A stretch of 64,000 nucleotides of DNA. Origin: Actinobacteria bacterium IMCC25003. Its GTDB lineage: Bacteria > Actinomycetota > Actinomycetes > Nanopelagicales > Nanopelagicaceae. The position numbers and the translations under genes are program-made. The DNA lies in NCBI GenBank assembly GCA_002284855.1, contig CP015603.1, forward strand, positions 992,001 through 1,056,000, given 5' to 3'. Below are positions 29,451-36,837 of the stretch, in pieces. The first letter of the stretch is position 1, and the number at the start of each line of letters is the position of its first letter. The notes under the pieces are model-generated. The model was not told the origin of the DNA. It saw nothing but the letters and a program-made list of their open reading frames with translations, and searched no databases.

Positions 29451-29571
29451 GAGCGCTCATCTCTGGTCACCGCCGGCCGACGGATCTTTTTCAGTAGCGA
29501 CGCCGGGGAAGGGACGTCGCTGCCGGCCTAACATGAATGGAAAGGTCGGCGGTGGCCACAAATGAGCGCTC
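29451..29571 (-). ncRNA. Structured leader upstream of rsmH, candidate mraW RNA motif
   Basis: In the mraZ-rsmH gap, 10-bp perfect arms GAGCGCTCAT (29451-29460) and ATGAGCGCTC (29562-29571) enclose a second pair, TGGTCACCGCCG (29464-29475) and CGGCGGTGGCCA (29547-29558), with one mismatch. An inner hairpin AGCGACG/CGTCGCT (29496-29502, 29515-29521) lies within them. On the RNA strand its loop contains CTTCCCC. A structured mraW motif is known in actinobacterial 5' UTRs of this operon, and position, strand and size fit. I could not test a covariance model. Confidence 0.65.
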
Positions 29572-29646
29572 TATGTAGTTGTGTTCTGCGGTCTTACTTT
29601 TTCCTGCTGTAGTGCTATTTAGTTTTAAATGTTTTTTGCTGATGTT

Positions 29647-30078
29647 CTAAAAAAGTCCCGGAAAAACTTCTTCGGAGACATCAGCAAAACTCTTTTCGCG
29701 ATCGGCGAGGTATTCGTTCCATGCAGCGCTATCCCAGATTTCAACGCGAGTATTTGCGCCGATGACAACGCACTCTTTTTCAAGGCCTGCATATGTGCGA
29801 AGACCTTGTGGGATGGTGACGCGACCTTGGCGGTCAGGAATTTCATCGTGGGCGCCTGCAAACATCACGCGCTGGTAATCGCGAGCGCTCTTTGCTGTAA
29901 CAGGGGCTTGGCGCAACGTTTCAGTAATCGTTGCAAATTCAGCTGCTGGGAAGACATAGAGGCATCGCTCTTGTCCCTTGGTAATAACAAGACCTGATGA
30001 GAGATCTTCACGGAATTTGGCAGGAAGGATGAGACGGCCCTTTTCATCAAGGCGTGGTTCGTGTGTGCCTAGAAACAT
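29647..30078 (-). CDS. mraZ: Transcriptional regulator MraZ
   Basis: AbrB-like dodecameric regulator that binds repeats upstream of its own gene and represses the dcw cluster. The protein has two SpoVT/AbrB-type halves, each with a DxxGR signature: [13 protein letters not shown] and [14 protein letters not shown] take the ATG at 30078 ([15 protein letters not shown], the family N-terminus); GTG codons at 30090 and just inside would add four residues. The candidate operator is 40-90 bp upstream. Confidence 0.95.
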   Translation of the reverse strand: MFLGTHEPRLDEKGRLILPAKFREDLSSGLVITKGQERCLYVFPAAEFATITETLRQAPVTAKSARDYQRVMFAGAHDEIPDRQGRVTIPQGLRTYAGLEKECVVIGANTRVEIWDSAAWNEYLADREKSFADVSEEVFPGLF

Positions 30079-30116
30079 TGTCTTCACCACCCTTCCCCAA
30101 GGATCTGAGCGTGAAT

Positions 30117-30168
30117 TCCCCGCTCAATTCCCCACTTTACACCACTTTCCCCCTTTTTACACCACTAT
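30117..30168 (-). promoter_or_regulatory. MraZ operator: tandem 10-bp repeats
   Basis: On the minus strand the repeats AAAGTGGTGT and AAAGTGGGGA stand side by side, preceded by further units TAGTGGTGTA and AAAAGGGGGA and followed by GAGCGGGGAA. The GTGG/GGGG cores recur every 10 bp (plus-strand CCAC or CCCC at 30132, 30142, 30152 and 30162). AAAGTGG-N3 tandem repeats are the known MraZ binding pattern. A second G-rich stretch lies further upstream at about 30191-30211. Confidence 0.75.
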
Positions 30169-30240
30169 CAGCCATTATTTTCCCTATCTCGCCCCACCTC
30201 TCCCCACCCTTTTTCAGGCTTTTATTGAGTGCATGGGATG

Positions 30241-30270
30241 AAAAAAGCCCCGACCAATGGCCAGGGCTTA
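30241..30270 (-). terminator. Rho-independent terminator after the DUF3040 gene
   Basis: On the minus strand AAGCCC...GGGCTT (30269-30264 with 30250-30245) extends inward through GGCC/GGTC to an 11-bp stem with a 3-nt loop, followed by TTTTTT. It lies 18 bp after the stop of the DUF3040 gene and separates it from the mraZ operator region. Confidence 0.85.
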
Positions 30271-30287
30271 CGGGTGTGATGGCTTAC

Positions 30288-30638
30288 TTACTGGAAGTTA
30301 CGGCGATCCCAACGCTCTTGGAGGCGATCACCGAGGGATTTGCGGGCGCCCTTAGGACGCGCTGTACGGGTACCGATAGCGCCTACTGAGCGTATGAGGG
30401 CCAATACGCCCACGAGAGCTACGAGGAAGCCGAGTACCCCAATAGGAGTTGTCTTAGAGATGAGGCCGCCGAAGATGATGGCGATACCGAGGAGCGTGAG
30501 GCTTACCCCGAGCAGGATCCGCGGACGAGCTGGCGTCAGAGTTGAGCCACCTAGGCGGGATTCAAGGCGTGGGTCATCCGTGGCCAGAGCTGCTTCCATC
30601 TCGGCCAGAAGGCGACGTTCGCGATCGGATAAAGGCAT
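30288..30638 (-). CDS. DUF3040 membrane protein
   Basis: A 116-aa protein of a family nearly confined to actinobacteria and often encoded near the dcw cluster. The N-terminus MPLSDRERRLLAEMEAALATDDP is the DUF3040 signature. Two hydrophobic helices (about 41-60 and 65-85) follow, then a basic tail rich in Arg/Lys. Function is unknown. A TATTCT box sits 6 nt before the ATG, suggesting a leaderless transcript, and a terminator follows the gene, so it is probably monocistronic. Confidence 0.88.
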   Translation of the reverse strand: MPLSDRERRLLAEMEAALATDDPRLESRLGGSTLTPARPRILLGVSLTLLGIAIIFGGLISKTTPIGVLGFLVALVGVLALIRSVGAIGTRTARPKGARKSLGDRLQERWDRRNFQ

Positions 30639-30644
30639 ATAGAG

Positions 30645-30650
30645 AGAATA
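30645..30650 (-). promoter_or_regulatory. -10 box of the DUF3040 gene (leaderless)
   Basis: TATTCT on the minus strand, then 6 nt, then ATG. No Shine-Dalgarno is visible. It fits the recurrent leaderless arrangement in this window. Confidence 0.5.
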
Positions 30651-30674
30651 GAACAGTTCGTAATAACGCGCTAC

Positions 30675-31868
30675 TTACGCTTCATCACTCTCTTTTTCAG
30701 GCTTAATCAGGCGTCCTGGGCGCACACTGGCACGGCCAAAGCGGGCTGTCGCCTTATCTATCGCGCTATCGGCTTCGCGCCACCCACGTTCGCGGGCGCC
30801 GAGTTCGAGCTGCACAGGTACATCTTCTTGAAGATTGCTGAGCGATACTCCGACTAATCGGATGCGGGCACCATCGTTACGCAGTGCCACGTACAACTTC
30901 TTTACTACTTCATAGGTTTCGTGAGTGCTATCGATGGCAAGAGGCAGAGTTTTAGATCGCGTAATGGATGAGAAATCTGCAAATTTAATTTTGATGGTGA
31001 TCGTCTTGGCAAAGAGATTGGCATCGCGCAGACGTGCCGTTGCCTTCTCGGTCATCCGCAAGAATTCGCGCAAGATTTCTTCTGGGCTATCGATATCGCG
31101 TGAGAAAGTTTCTTCGTTGCCGATACTTTTCTCGGGTTCATTGACCACTACATCGCGGTAATCGCGCCCCCAGGCAAGTTCGTAGAGCGATTCACCGGTT
31201 GCATCTCCGAGCGCGCGAATCAGTGTGGAGCGCGGAGTATTGGCGATATCGGCAACGGTGTGAAGACCTAACCGATCGAGGGATTCAGCAGTCTTTGGCC
31301 CCACCCCCCAGATTGCGCGCACAGGTAGCGGATGAAGAAATTCGAGGATGCGATCAGATTTGATTTCGAGCATGCCATTGGGTTTGCAATGTTGCGATGC
31401 AAGTTTTGCAATGAATTTTGAAGGTGCGATACCCACTGAGCAGGTGATGCCCTCCTCTTTCTCTACTTGGGCGCGAATCTTTGCTGCAATTTCGCGACCT
31501 GTGCCAAATAACTTCTGCGAACCTGTGACATCGAGAAATGCTTCATCGAGTGAGATGGGTTCGACCAGCGGCGTATAGGAATTAAAGATTGCCATGACGC
31601 GTTCTGAAATTTCAGAGTAGCGCTGGTGTTCGGGTGCGATAAAGATTGCATGCGGCGCCATCCGTTTTGCGCGTCCCACTGGCATTGCAGCGCGGATTCC
31701 AAATTTGCGCGCTTCATAATTTGCTGACAGAACAACGCCGCGAACTCCAGCGCCTACGACAAGTGCCTTACCTTTATATTGCGGGTTATCGAGTTCGGCG
31801 ACCGATGCATAGAAGGCATCCATATCGACATGCAGAATCGTTGACTCTTCTTTTTCGTCAGCGCTCAT
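30675..31868 (-). CDS. dinB: DNA polymerase IV (Y family, DinB)
   Basis: Error-prone translesion polymerase of 397 aa. Catalytic carboxylates are in ILHVDMDAFYASVAELDNP (near residues 12-30) and ISLDEAFLDVTGSQKLFG (about 103-120). The thumb HhH region (IWGVGPKTAESLDRLG) and little-finger domain follow. The usual C-terminal clamp-binding QL(S/D)LF motif is reduced to QLELG. The ATG overlaps the dnaE2 stop by 4 bp, so it is translationally coupled and presumably induced by DNA damage. Confidence 0.94.
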   Translation of the reverse strand: MSADEKEESTILHVDMDAFYASVAELDNPQYKGKALVVGAGVRGVVLSANYEARKFGIRAAMPVGRAKRMAPHAIFIAPEHQRYSEISERVMAIFNSYTPLVEPISLDEAFLDVTGSQKLFGTGREIAAKIRAQVEKEEGITCSVGIAPSKFIAKLASQHCKPNGMLEIKSDRILEFLHPLPVRAIWGVGPKTAESLDRLGLHTVADIANTPRSTLIRALGDATGESLYELAWGRDYRDVVVNEPEKSIGNEETFSRDIDSPEEILREFLRMTEKATARLRDANLFAKTITIKIKFADFSSITRSKTLPLAIDSTHETYEVVKKLYVALRNDGARIRLVGVSLSNLQEDVPVQLELGARERGWREADSAIDKATARFGRASVRPGRLIKPEKESDEA

Positions 31869-34800
31869 ATCGCCACACTATCTGCTTGGTTACGCCATTT
31901 TTCGTAGGCAAGGCGCAAGTCCCACACTGCTGTTGCGCGGATAGAGATTCCGCGGGCACCTGTACGACGGGTTTCACCGCGCACCAGAAGAAGTGATGTC
32001 GAATAGAGCGTTGATGCATGATCGACTTGTGCATCAGGAAAGAATGTTGAATCGCTGCAGCCATAACCATCATCGAGAGTTAAGAAGATAACGCGGCGCC
32101 CTGAACGCACCGGTGGGGTTTGCAGTGCAACTTTGACCCCGGCCACAAGCACTGATGATTTGGAGCGATGTGAAAGTAAGTCGGAAGATTTCACAGCTCC
32201 GATGGCATTGAGGAACGGTGCGTAGAAAGAGAGCATGTGCTGTGTGACATCCATGCCCAATCGTTCGACTTCACTGCGTACCTTCTCGGCCGCATTCAGA
32301 GGTTGTAAACCGCTACTTTCAAGTGCAGGGGCTGCAAAGCCAAAGGTAAGTTGTGAACCAGGTAAGTGCGCCACTGGTGATTTCTGCAGGTCACTAAAGT
32401 GCAATAAGAGATCGCGTTGATTGGTATGCACTGAATCAAATGCGCCAGTCATAATCAAATTCTCAATCACTGGCACTGATGCACCCGATCTGCGATAGAA
32501 ATCGGCAAGGTCGATATAGGGCTGGCCGGCGATGATGGAGGTAATTTCTTTATCGGATATTCCTGCAACCGTTGAGAAAGCGATACGGATGGCATCGCCA
32601 TCGAGTGTGCGTTCGACGTGGTAATCGGCAGTTGATTTATTGATATCAAGAGGTGCGATACCCACACCCATCTGGCGCGCTTCATCGAGCAGCAACCGCT
32701 TGGGATACATGCCGGGGTCGTGTGTGAGTACACCTGCAATAAAAGCTGCAGGGTGATGGGTTTTGAGCCACGCTGATTGATAGGTAGGCAGGGCAAAGGC
32801 AGCAGCATGTGCCTTACAGAAACCAAAGGATGCAAAGGCGCGCAGGACATCCCAGATTTCAGTGATCACCTTCAACTCGTAACCGCGTTCGGTTGCGGCA
32901 GGAAAGAACCAATCGCAGACCTCTTGTTGGCCGGCCCTATCCCCCAGCGCTCTGCGCTTTTCATCAGCTGCGGCCAATGAAATACCTGTCATGACAGAGA
33001 TGATGGAGATCACTTGTTCGTGAAAGACAACGACGCCTTCGGTTTCAGACAAGATCGGCAACAAATCAGGGTGAATGATCTGCGCTGGATTGAAACCGTG
33101 ACGAGCTTCTAGGAATGGGCGAATCATGTCGCTCTTAACCGGCCCTGGTCTAAAGAGTGAGATATCGATGATGAGATCGTTGAAGGTACGTGGTTCAAGT
33201 TTTCCGACGAGTTCGCGTTGTCCGGGGCTTTCAACTTGGAAGATGCCCAAGGTGCGCGTTGATTGAATGAGTTGATATGTATCAAGATCATCCAGCGCCA
33301 CCGCATCGATATCAATCTCTGTGCTTTCGACCCGTTTAATTTCATGCACCGCATGCGCAATCGCAGATTGCATACGTACACCCAAGATGTCGAGTTTGAG
33401 TAAACCAATATCTTCGACATCATCTTTATCGAATTCGACCATAGGAAAACCACCGGCATTGATCTGCACGGGTGCGCGATCGAGAAAAGCTGCATCCGAT
33501 AAGACCATGGCGCATGGGTGCATCGCTAAGTGGCGCGGCAGACCATCGAGGCGTGCAGCAAGTGCGATGGTGGCGCGGGTAAGGGGCGCCGATGTGTTGA
33601 AATTTTTTAACTCTGGCAGTGAGTTCAGTGCTGCATCGATATTGCCGGCGCGAATATGTGGCATTGATTTAGCAAGGAGATCAATCTCCATCGCGGGCAT
33701 GCCGAGCGCTGCCCCTGCATCGCGAATCGCATTGCGCGCCCGATAGGTGTCGACCATTGCAACGGTGGCACAGCGCGATACCAACCCTGGCTTGCTCCAA
33801 TCGGTTGCGCCATACCGCTTAAAGACCATCTCGTAGATTTCGAGGCGCCGTGCAGATTCCACATCGATATCGATATCAGGAAGTGCGCGACGAAGAGGAG
33901 AACAGAAGCGCTCCATCAATAAACCATGTTGCATCGGATCAACGCCCGATATTCCAAGCAGGTGACAGATGAGCGAACCTGCACCGCTGCCACGTGCTGC
34001 AACACGAATATCGGCAGCGCGCGCCATATCGGTGATGTCAGCAACGGTGAGGAAGTAGGACTCGTATCCCAACGTTGCAACGATGGCGAGTTCGTCATCG
34101 AGTCGCGCCTGCGCCTTAGCAATCGTTGCACCATCGTTATAGCGCCAGTTAATTCCGGCCTCGGAACGAGTGCGCAATAACGCGCGCATTGCAGCTGGTG
34201 AATCAGCGCCGACAACATGGGGTTCGGGTAGGTGAATGCCGCCTAATCCAATATCGCGATGCGGTGAAAGCACTGCGCGTTCAGCCCACTGCCTGGTTGT
34301 CTTCAGTAGCGCACGTGGTGTGCGTTCACCCGCAGCGCGTGCAATTTCTGCAGCCAAAGAAATCATCTCATCGCTACTTTTTAAGAAGCCTTCAGAGTTG
34401 CGGCGTTCGACGTTACGGGGATGCAGCGGAACTAATTGACGCGCACAATCGAGGACATCAGCCACAGGGCCATCGGCGCGATCGCGCATCCGCACTGCAT
34501 TGGTGATGATTGCATCGATATCGTTATCGCGAGCAAAGATAAGTGAACGCGCTGCATGCGCGGTAGAGCGCGGACCGTTGCCTGCAACTAAGTGCGATAC
34601 GCACTCGATGGCGTGGTCGCCAAAGAGATCACGGGTCTGATTGAAGATATCGAGCGCCGCATCGAATCGATGTGTGGCCAGCGCCTGCGATACTGGTGAT
34701 TCGGGGCCGTGCAGTAAATGTAAATTGGATGTGTACTCGCTAAATTTTTCGAGTAGTTCAGGTGTTAAGACCGCGGTGCGATCGAGGGAGTTCATCTGCA

Positions 34801-35101
34801 AGCCAGTAAGTAAACGGACCAAACTGCGCCATCCACCGTCGCCATGTGCTAACACGGTAACGCGTGGAAGCGTGCCTGATAGATCGCCGATTGCAATCGG
34901 AAGATTGATTCCGATAATCGGTGCGATGCCATGAGATACACATGCCTTGGTAAAACGGATTGCACCGGCCAACCCATCGCGATCGGTGAGTGCGAGCGCC
35001 GGCATTTCAAGTTCCGATGCGCGCGCTACTAAATCGCGAGGCTGCGTTGTTCCGTATTTCAGTGAGTACGCACTTGCGGTGCGCAGATGGATAAAGCTCA
35101 T
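31865..35101 (-). CDS. dnaE2: Error-prone DNA polymerase DnaE2
   Basis: C-family polymerase for damage-induced mutagenesis, about 1078 aa. The PHP domain starts FIHLRTASAYSLKYGT, lacking the HxH metal pair of the replicative enzyme (HLHVH there), as usual for DnaE2. Polymerase aspartates are in LPDIDIDVESARR, and ARGSGAGSLICHLLGIS and FGFCKAHAAAFALPTYQSAWLK match DnaE2. The C-terminal OB fold is present. I chose the ATG at 35101; a GTG 24 bp upstream overlaps the preceding gene. It lies between the DUF6504-like gene and dinB under a LexA box. Confidence 0.95.
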   Translation of the reverse strand: MSFIHLRTASAYSLKYGTTQPRDLVARASELEMPALALTDRDGLAGAIRFTKACVSHGIAPIIGINLPIAIGDLSGTLPRVTVLAHGDGGWRSLVRLLTGLQMNSLDRTAVLTPELLEKFSEYTSNLHLLHGPESPVSQALATHRFDAALDIFNQTRDLFGDHAIECVSHLVAGNGPRSTAHAARSLIFARDNDIDAIITNAVRMRDRADGPVADVLDCARQLVPLHPRNVERRNSEGFLKSSDEMISLAAEIARAAGERTPRALLKTTRQWAERAVLSPHRDIGLGGIHLPEPHVVGADSPAAMRALLRTRSEAGINWRYNDGATIAKAQARLDDELAIVATLGYESYFLTVADITDMARAADIRVAARGSGAGSLICHLLGISGVDPMQHGLLMERFCSPLRRALPDIDIDVESARRLEIYEMVFKRYGATDWSKPGLVSRCATVAMVDTYRARNAIRDAGAALGMPAMEIDLLAKSMPHIRAGNIDAALNSLPELKNFNTSAPLTRATIALAARLDGLPRHLAMHPCAMVLSDAAFLDRAPVQINAGGFPMVEFDKDDVEDIGLLKLDILGVRMQSAIAHAVHEIKRVESTEIDIDAVALDDLDTYQLIQSTRTLGIFQVESPGQRELVGKLEPRTFNDLIIDISLFRPGPVKSDMIRPFLEARHGFNPAQIIHPDLLPILSETEGVVVFHEQVISIISVMTGISLAAADEKRRALGDRAGQQEVCDWFFPAATERGYELKVITEIWDVLRAFASFGFCKAHAAAFALPTYQSAWLKTHHPAAFIAGVLTHDPGMYPKRLLLDEARQMGVGIAPLDINKSTADYHVERTLDGDAIRIAFSTVAGISDKEITSIIAGQPYIDLADFYRRSGASVPVIENLIMTGAFDSVHTNQRDLLLHFSDLQKSPVAHLPGSQLTFGFAAPALESSGLQPLNAAEKVRSEVERLGMDVTQHMLSFYAPFLNAIGAVKSSDLLSHRSKSSVLVAGVKVALQTPPVRSGRRVIFLTLDDGYGCSDSTFFPDAQVDHASTLYSTSLLLVRGETRRTGARGISIRATAVWDLRLAYEKWRNQADSVAI

Positions 35102-35103
35102 TA

Positions 35104-35391
35104 CTAGATTGCTCTCACGATCCACTGACCTGTTGTCTCATCGCGTTCGAGTTGGAATGTGGTGAGCGCACCGATAGGCGCTGCCTCGACCGTCCATAAA
35201 GCGCGCGCTTGATCGTCGGGGCGGAACTTGCCATCGCTAATGCGGTTCCACCATCCCCCGGCCTCGCACCATCGCGATAAGACTGCATGGATACGAAAGC
35301 GCCGTCCCTTAAAGGTGAACTCGATCGGCGTAAGGCCGCCATCGGATACGACCTCGTGCGCTGGTATTACCTGAGCTGGTTGTGCTGACAT
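35104..35391 (-). CDS. DUF6504-like small protein in SOS cassette
   Basis: A 95-aa hypothetical protein. The core reads PIEFTFKGRRFRIHAVLSRW, then CEAGGWWNR and ALWTVEAA, resembling the DUF6504 family found beside dnaE2/dinB-type genes in actinobacteria. The assignment is from memory of the pattern and is moderate. There are no membrane segments or catalytic motifs that I recognise. GGGGAAG about 9 nt before the ATG is a plausible ribosome site, and a perfect LexA box lies 33 bp upstream. It ends 2 bp before dnaE2, so it is probably an accessory of the error-prone polymerases. Confidence 0.75.
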   Translation of the reverse strand: MSAQPAQVIPAHEVVSDGGLTPIEFTFKGRRFRIHAVLSRWCEAGGWWNRISDGKFRPDDQARALWTVEAAPIGALTTFQLERDETTGQWIVRAI

Positions 35392-35423
35392 CTTTACTAC
35401 TTCCCCTGGTCATCTGTTGGTAA

Positions 35424-35441
35424 TTCGAACAGATGTTCGAA
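35424..35441 (-). promoter_or_regulatory. LexA (SOS) box
   Basis: TTCGAACAGATGTTCGAA is a perfect 7-4-7 palindrome and matches the Gram-positive/mycobacterial LexA consensus TCGAAC-N4-GTTCGA at every fixed position. It sits 33 bp upstream of the first gene of the DUF6504-dnaE2-dinB cassette, where it would block the promoter until damage. Confidence 0.9.
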
Positions 35442-35545
35442 AAGTAGTCCAGAGGTCTGACAAGGGCAAGTGGCCCCCATCTGAGCCTGAATTGAGCGTG
35501 GATCTCCCCCACCTAGAGGCCAGAAGAGCGTGGCGTTGCGCGAGA

Positions 35546-35563
35546 TAGTTGAAATTTCAACTA
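35546..35563 (+). promoter_or_regulatory. 18-bp perfect palindrome upstream of doxX (probable operator)
   Basis: TAGTTGAAATTTCAACTA is perfectly symmetric and lies 42 bp before the doxX start, overlapping the region where the promoter should be (TACTAT or TATTAC candidates at 35562-35570). The layout resembles MarR-family operators, which often control DoxX-type genes. No regulator gene is adjacent, so the cognate protein is unknown. Confidence 0.6.
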
Positions 35564-35605
35564 CTATTACCCCTGTAAGACCAACTTATTTCTTAGGAGA
35601 ATCAA

Positions 35606-36028
35606 TTGAACGCAGTTCTACTCGTAGGCCGAATCCTTTTCGCCTTCATCTTCATCACATCAGGTATCGCTCACTTCGCAAAGCTTGAAGCGATGACAGG
35701 TTACGCAAAGTACAAGAAGCTCCCAGCTGCAAAGCTCGGCGTTCTAGCTTCAGGCCTCTTCTTCCTTCTCGGTGGCGTCTATATCGCTATCGGTCTCTGG
35801 GTTGACCTAGGTGCACTTCTCTTGGCTATCACTCTTATCCTCGCTGCAGTCATCTTCCACAACTACTGGAAAGAGACTGACCCAACAGCTAAGCAGAACG
35901 AGATGATCGCATTTAACAAGGACATCGCACTTGCAGGCGCTGCTCTCATCCTCTTTGCACTCGTTGCATTCGGATCACTCACAGAGTTCGGTCCAAGCGT
36001 TGGAAGCTTGAACTTCTTCAACTTCTAA
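35606..36028 (+). CDS. DoxX-family membrane protein
   Basis: A 140-aa protein with four hydrophobic segments (about 3-20, 45-65, 67-85 and 108-130). The N-terminus LVGRILFAFIFITSGIAHFAK is the DoxX signature. Family members occur in thiol/oxidant stress and quinone-related systems, but the activity here cannot be specified. The start is a TTG at 35606, supported by AGGAGA at 35595-35600 with correct spacing and no better codon nearby. Leucine and alanine codons are C-rich, suggesting high expression. It is monocistronic: an operator-like palindrome precedes it and a terminator follows. Confidence 0.87.
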   Translation: MNAVLLVGRILFAFIFITSGIAHFAKLEAMTGYAKYKKLPAAKLGVLASGLFFLLGGVYIAIGLWVDLGALLLAITLILAAVIFHNYWKETDPTAKQNEMIAFNKDIALAGAALILFALVAFGSLTEFGPSVGSLNFFNF

Positions 36029-36041
36029 TCCAAAGTTCACT

Positions 36042-36072
36042 AAAAGCCCCTCGAGAAATCGGGGGGCTTTTA
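36042..36072 (+). terminator. Rho-independent terminator of doxX
   Basis: AAAAGCCCC (36042-36050) pairs with GGGGCTTTT (36063-36071), and TCG/CGG extends the stem to 12 bp with a 6-nt loop. The T-rich 3' side continues as ACTTTTAT. Because A-runs flank the other side it could also work on the opposite strand. Confidence 0.88.
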
Positions 36073-36096
36073 CTTTTATCCTGACAAGATAGCTAC

Positions 36097-36837
36097 ATGG
36101 AAATCCTCGGCGCGCTCTTAGCAGGTTCTTTTATCGGAGCAGTCCTTGGCTTTGTCGGAGCAGGTGGCGCAATGCTCTCTGTTCCTATCTTGATGTACCT
36201 CTTCGACTTCGACCCAAAACTTGCCACTACTGCAGCACTCGCGGTCGTATTCCTGGCAGCCGCATCTGGCGTGATTCCAAAGGCGAGAAAGAAGCAAGTT
36301 CTCTACCGAGATGCCTTTGTGATTTCAGGCATTGGCCTCATTACAAACTTCGGCTTTGCATCGATTGCACAACATCTTCCCGATTCCCTCATCACCACAG
36401 GATTTGCTGGCGTATTAATCCTTGCCGGATTCTCCATGCTGCGGCCACCAAGACTTGAAGAACATAAGCGCATGCCAATCTCAGTTCTTATTGTGATGTC
36501 ACTTCTTATCGGTTCAATGACAGGACTCTTTGGAATTGGTGGGGGCTTCCTTGCGATCCCAGTTCTGGTTCTCTTCTTCGGCACTCCTCAAGCAATTGCT
36601 GCAGGAACATCACTTCTCATCATCGCCTTGAACTCGTTAATCTCATTTGTTGGCCACCGTGCGCTTTGGAGTGATGTGCAGTGGCATATTCCTATCTTCA
36701 TGGCAGCTGCAGCGATTGTTGTTGCTCAGCTTGCTTCGCACTATTCAGGCAAGACTTCACCTGCGCTATTACGTAAGGCCTTTGCCTATCTTCTCTTTGC
36801 CGTATCGCTCTTTACAGTTGCAAAGACCTGGCTTTAA
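36097..36837 (+). CDS. TauE/SafE-family permease
   Basis: A 246-aa integral membrane protein with about eight helices arranged as two homologous halves. The halves begin LAGSFIGAVLGFVGAGGAMLSVPIL and LLIGSMTGLFGIGGGFLAIPVL, the duplicated GxGGGxL(A/S)IP-type motif of the family. These transporters move sulfite, sulfonates or related anions; the substrate is not predictable here. It starts 25 bp after the doxX terminator and its end overlaps the convergent MFS gene by 4 bp. Confidence 0.88.
   Translation: MEILGALLAGSFIGAVLGFVGAGGAMLSVPILMYLFDFDPKLATTAALAVVFLAAASGVIPKARKKQVLYRDAFVISGIGLITNFGFASIAQHLPDSLITTGFAGVLILAGFSMLRPPRLEEHKRMPISVLIVMSLLIGSMTGLFGIGGGFLAIPVLVLFFGTPQAIAAGTSLLIIALNSLISFVGHRALWSDVQWHIPIFMAAAAIVVAQLASHYSGKTSPALLRKAFAYLLFAVSLFTVAKTWL

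Noticed and set aside
29451-29571. Inverted repeat as a possible insertion-sequence end or terminator pair
   Set aside because: There is no transposase, target duplication or T-run. The nested arms and the position before rsmH fit a leader RNA better.
36303-36584. Antisense ORF in the TauE-family gene
   Set aside because: It has no ribosome site and only Arg/Pro/Ser-rich low-complexity sequence; it is a shadow of the membrane protein.
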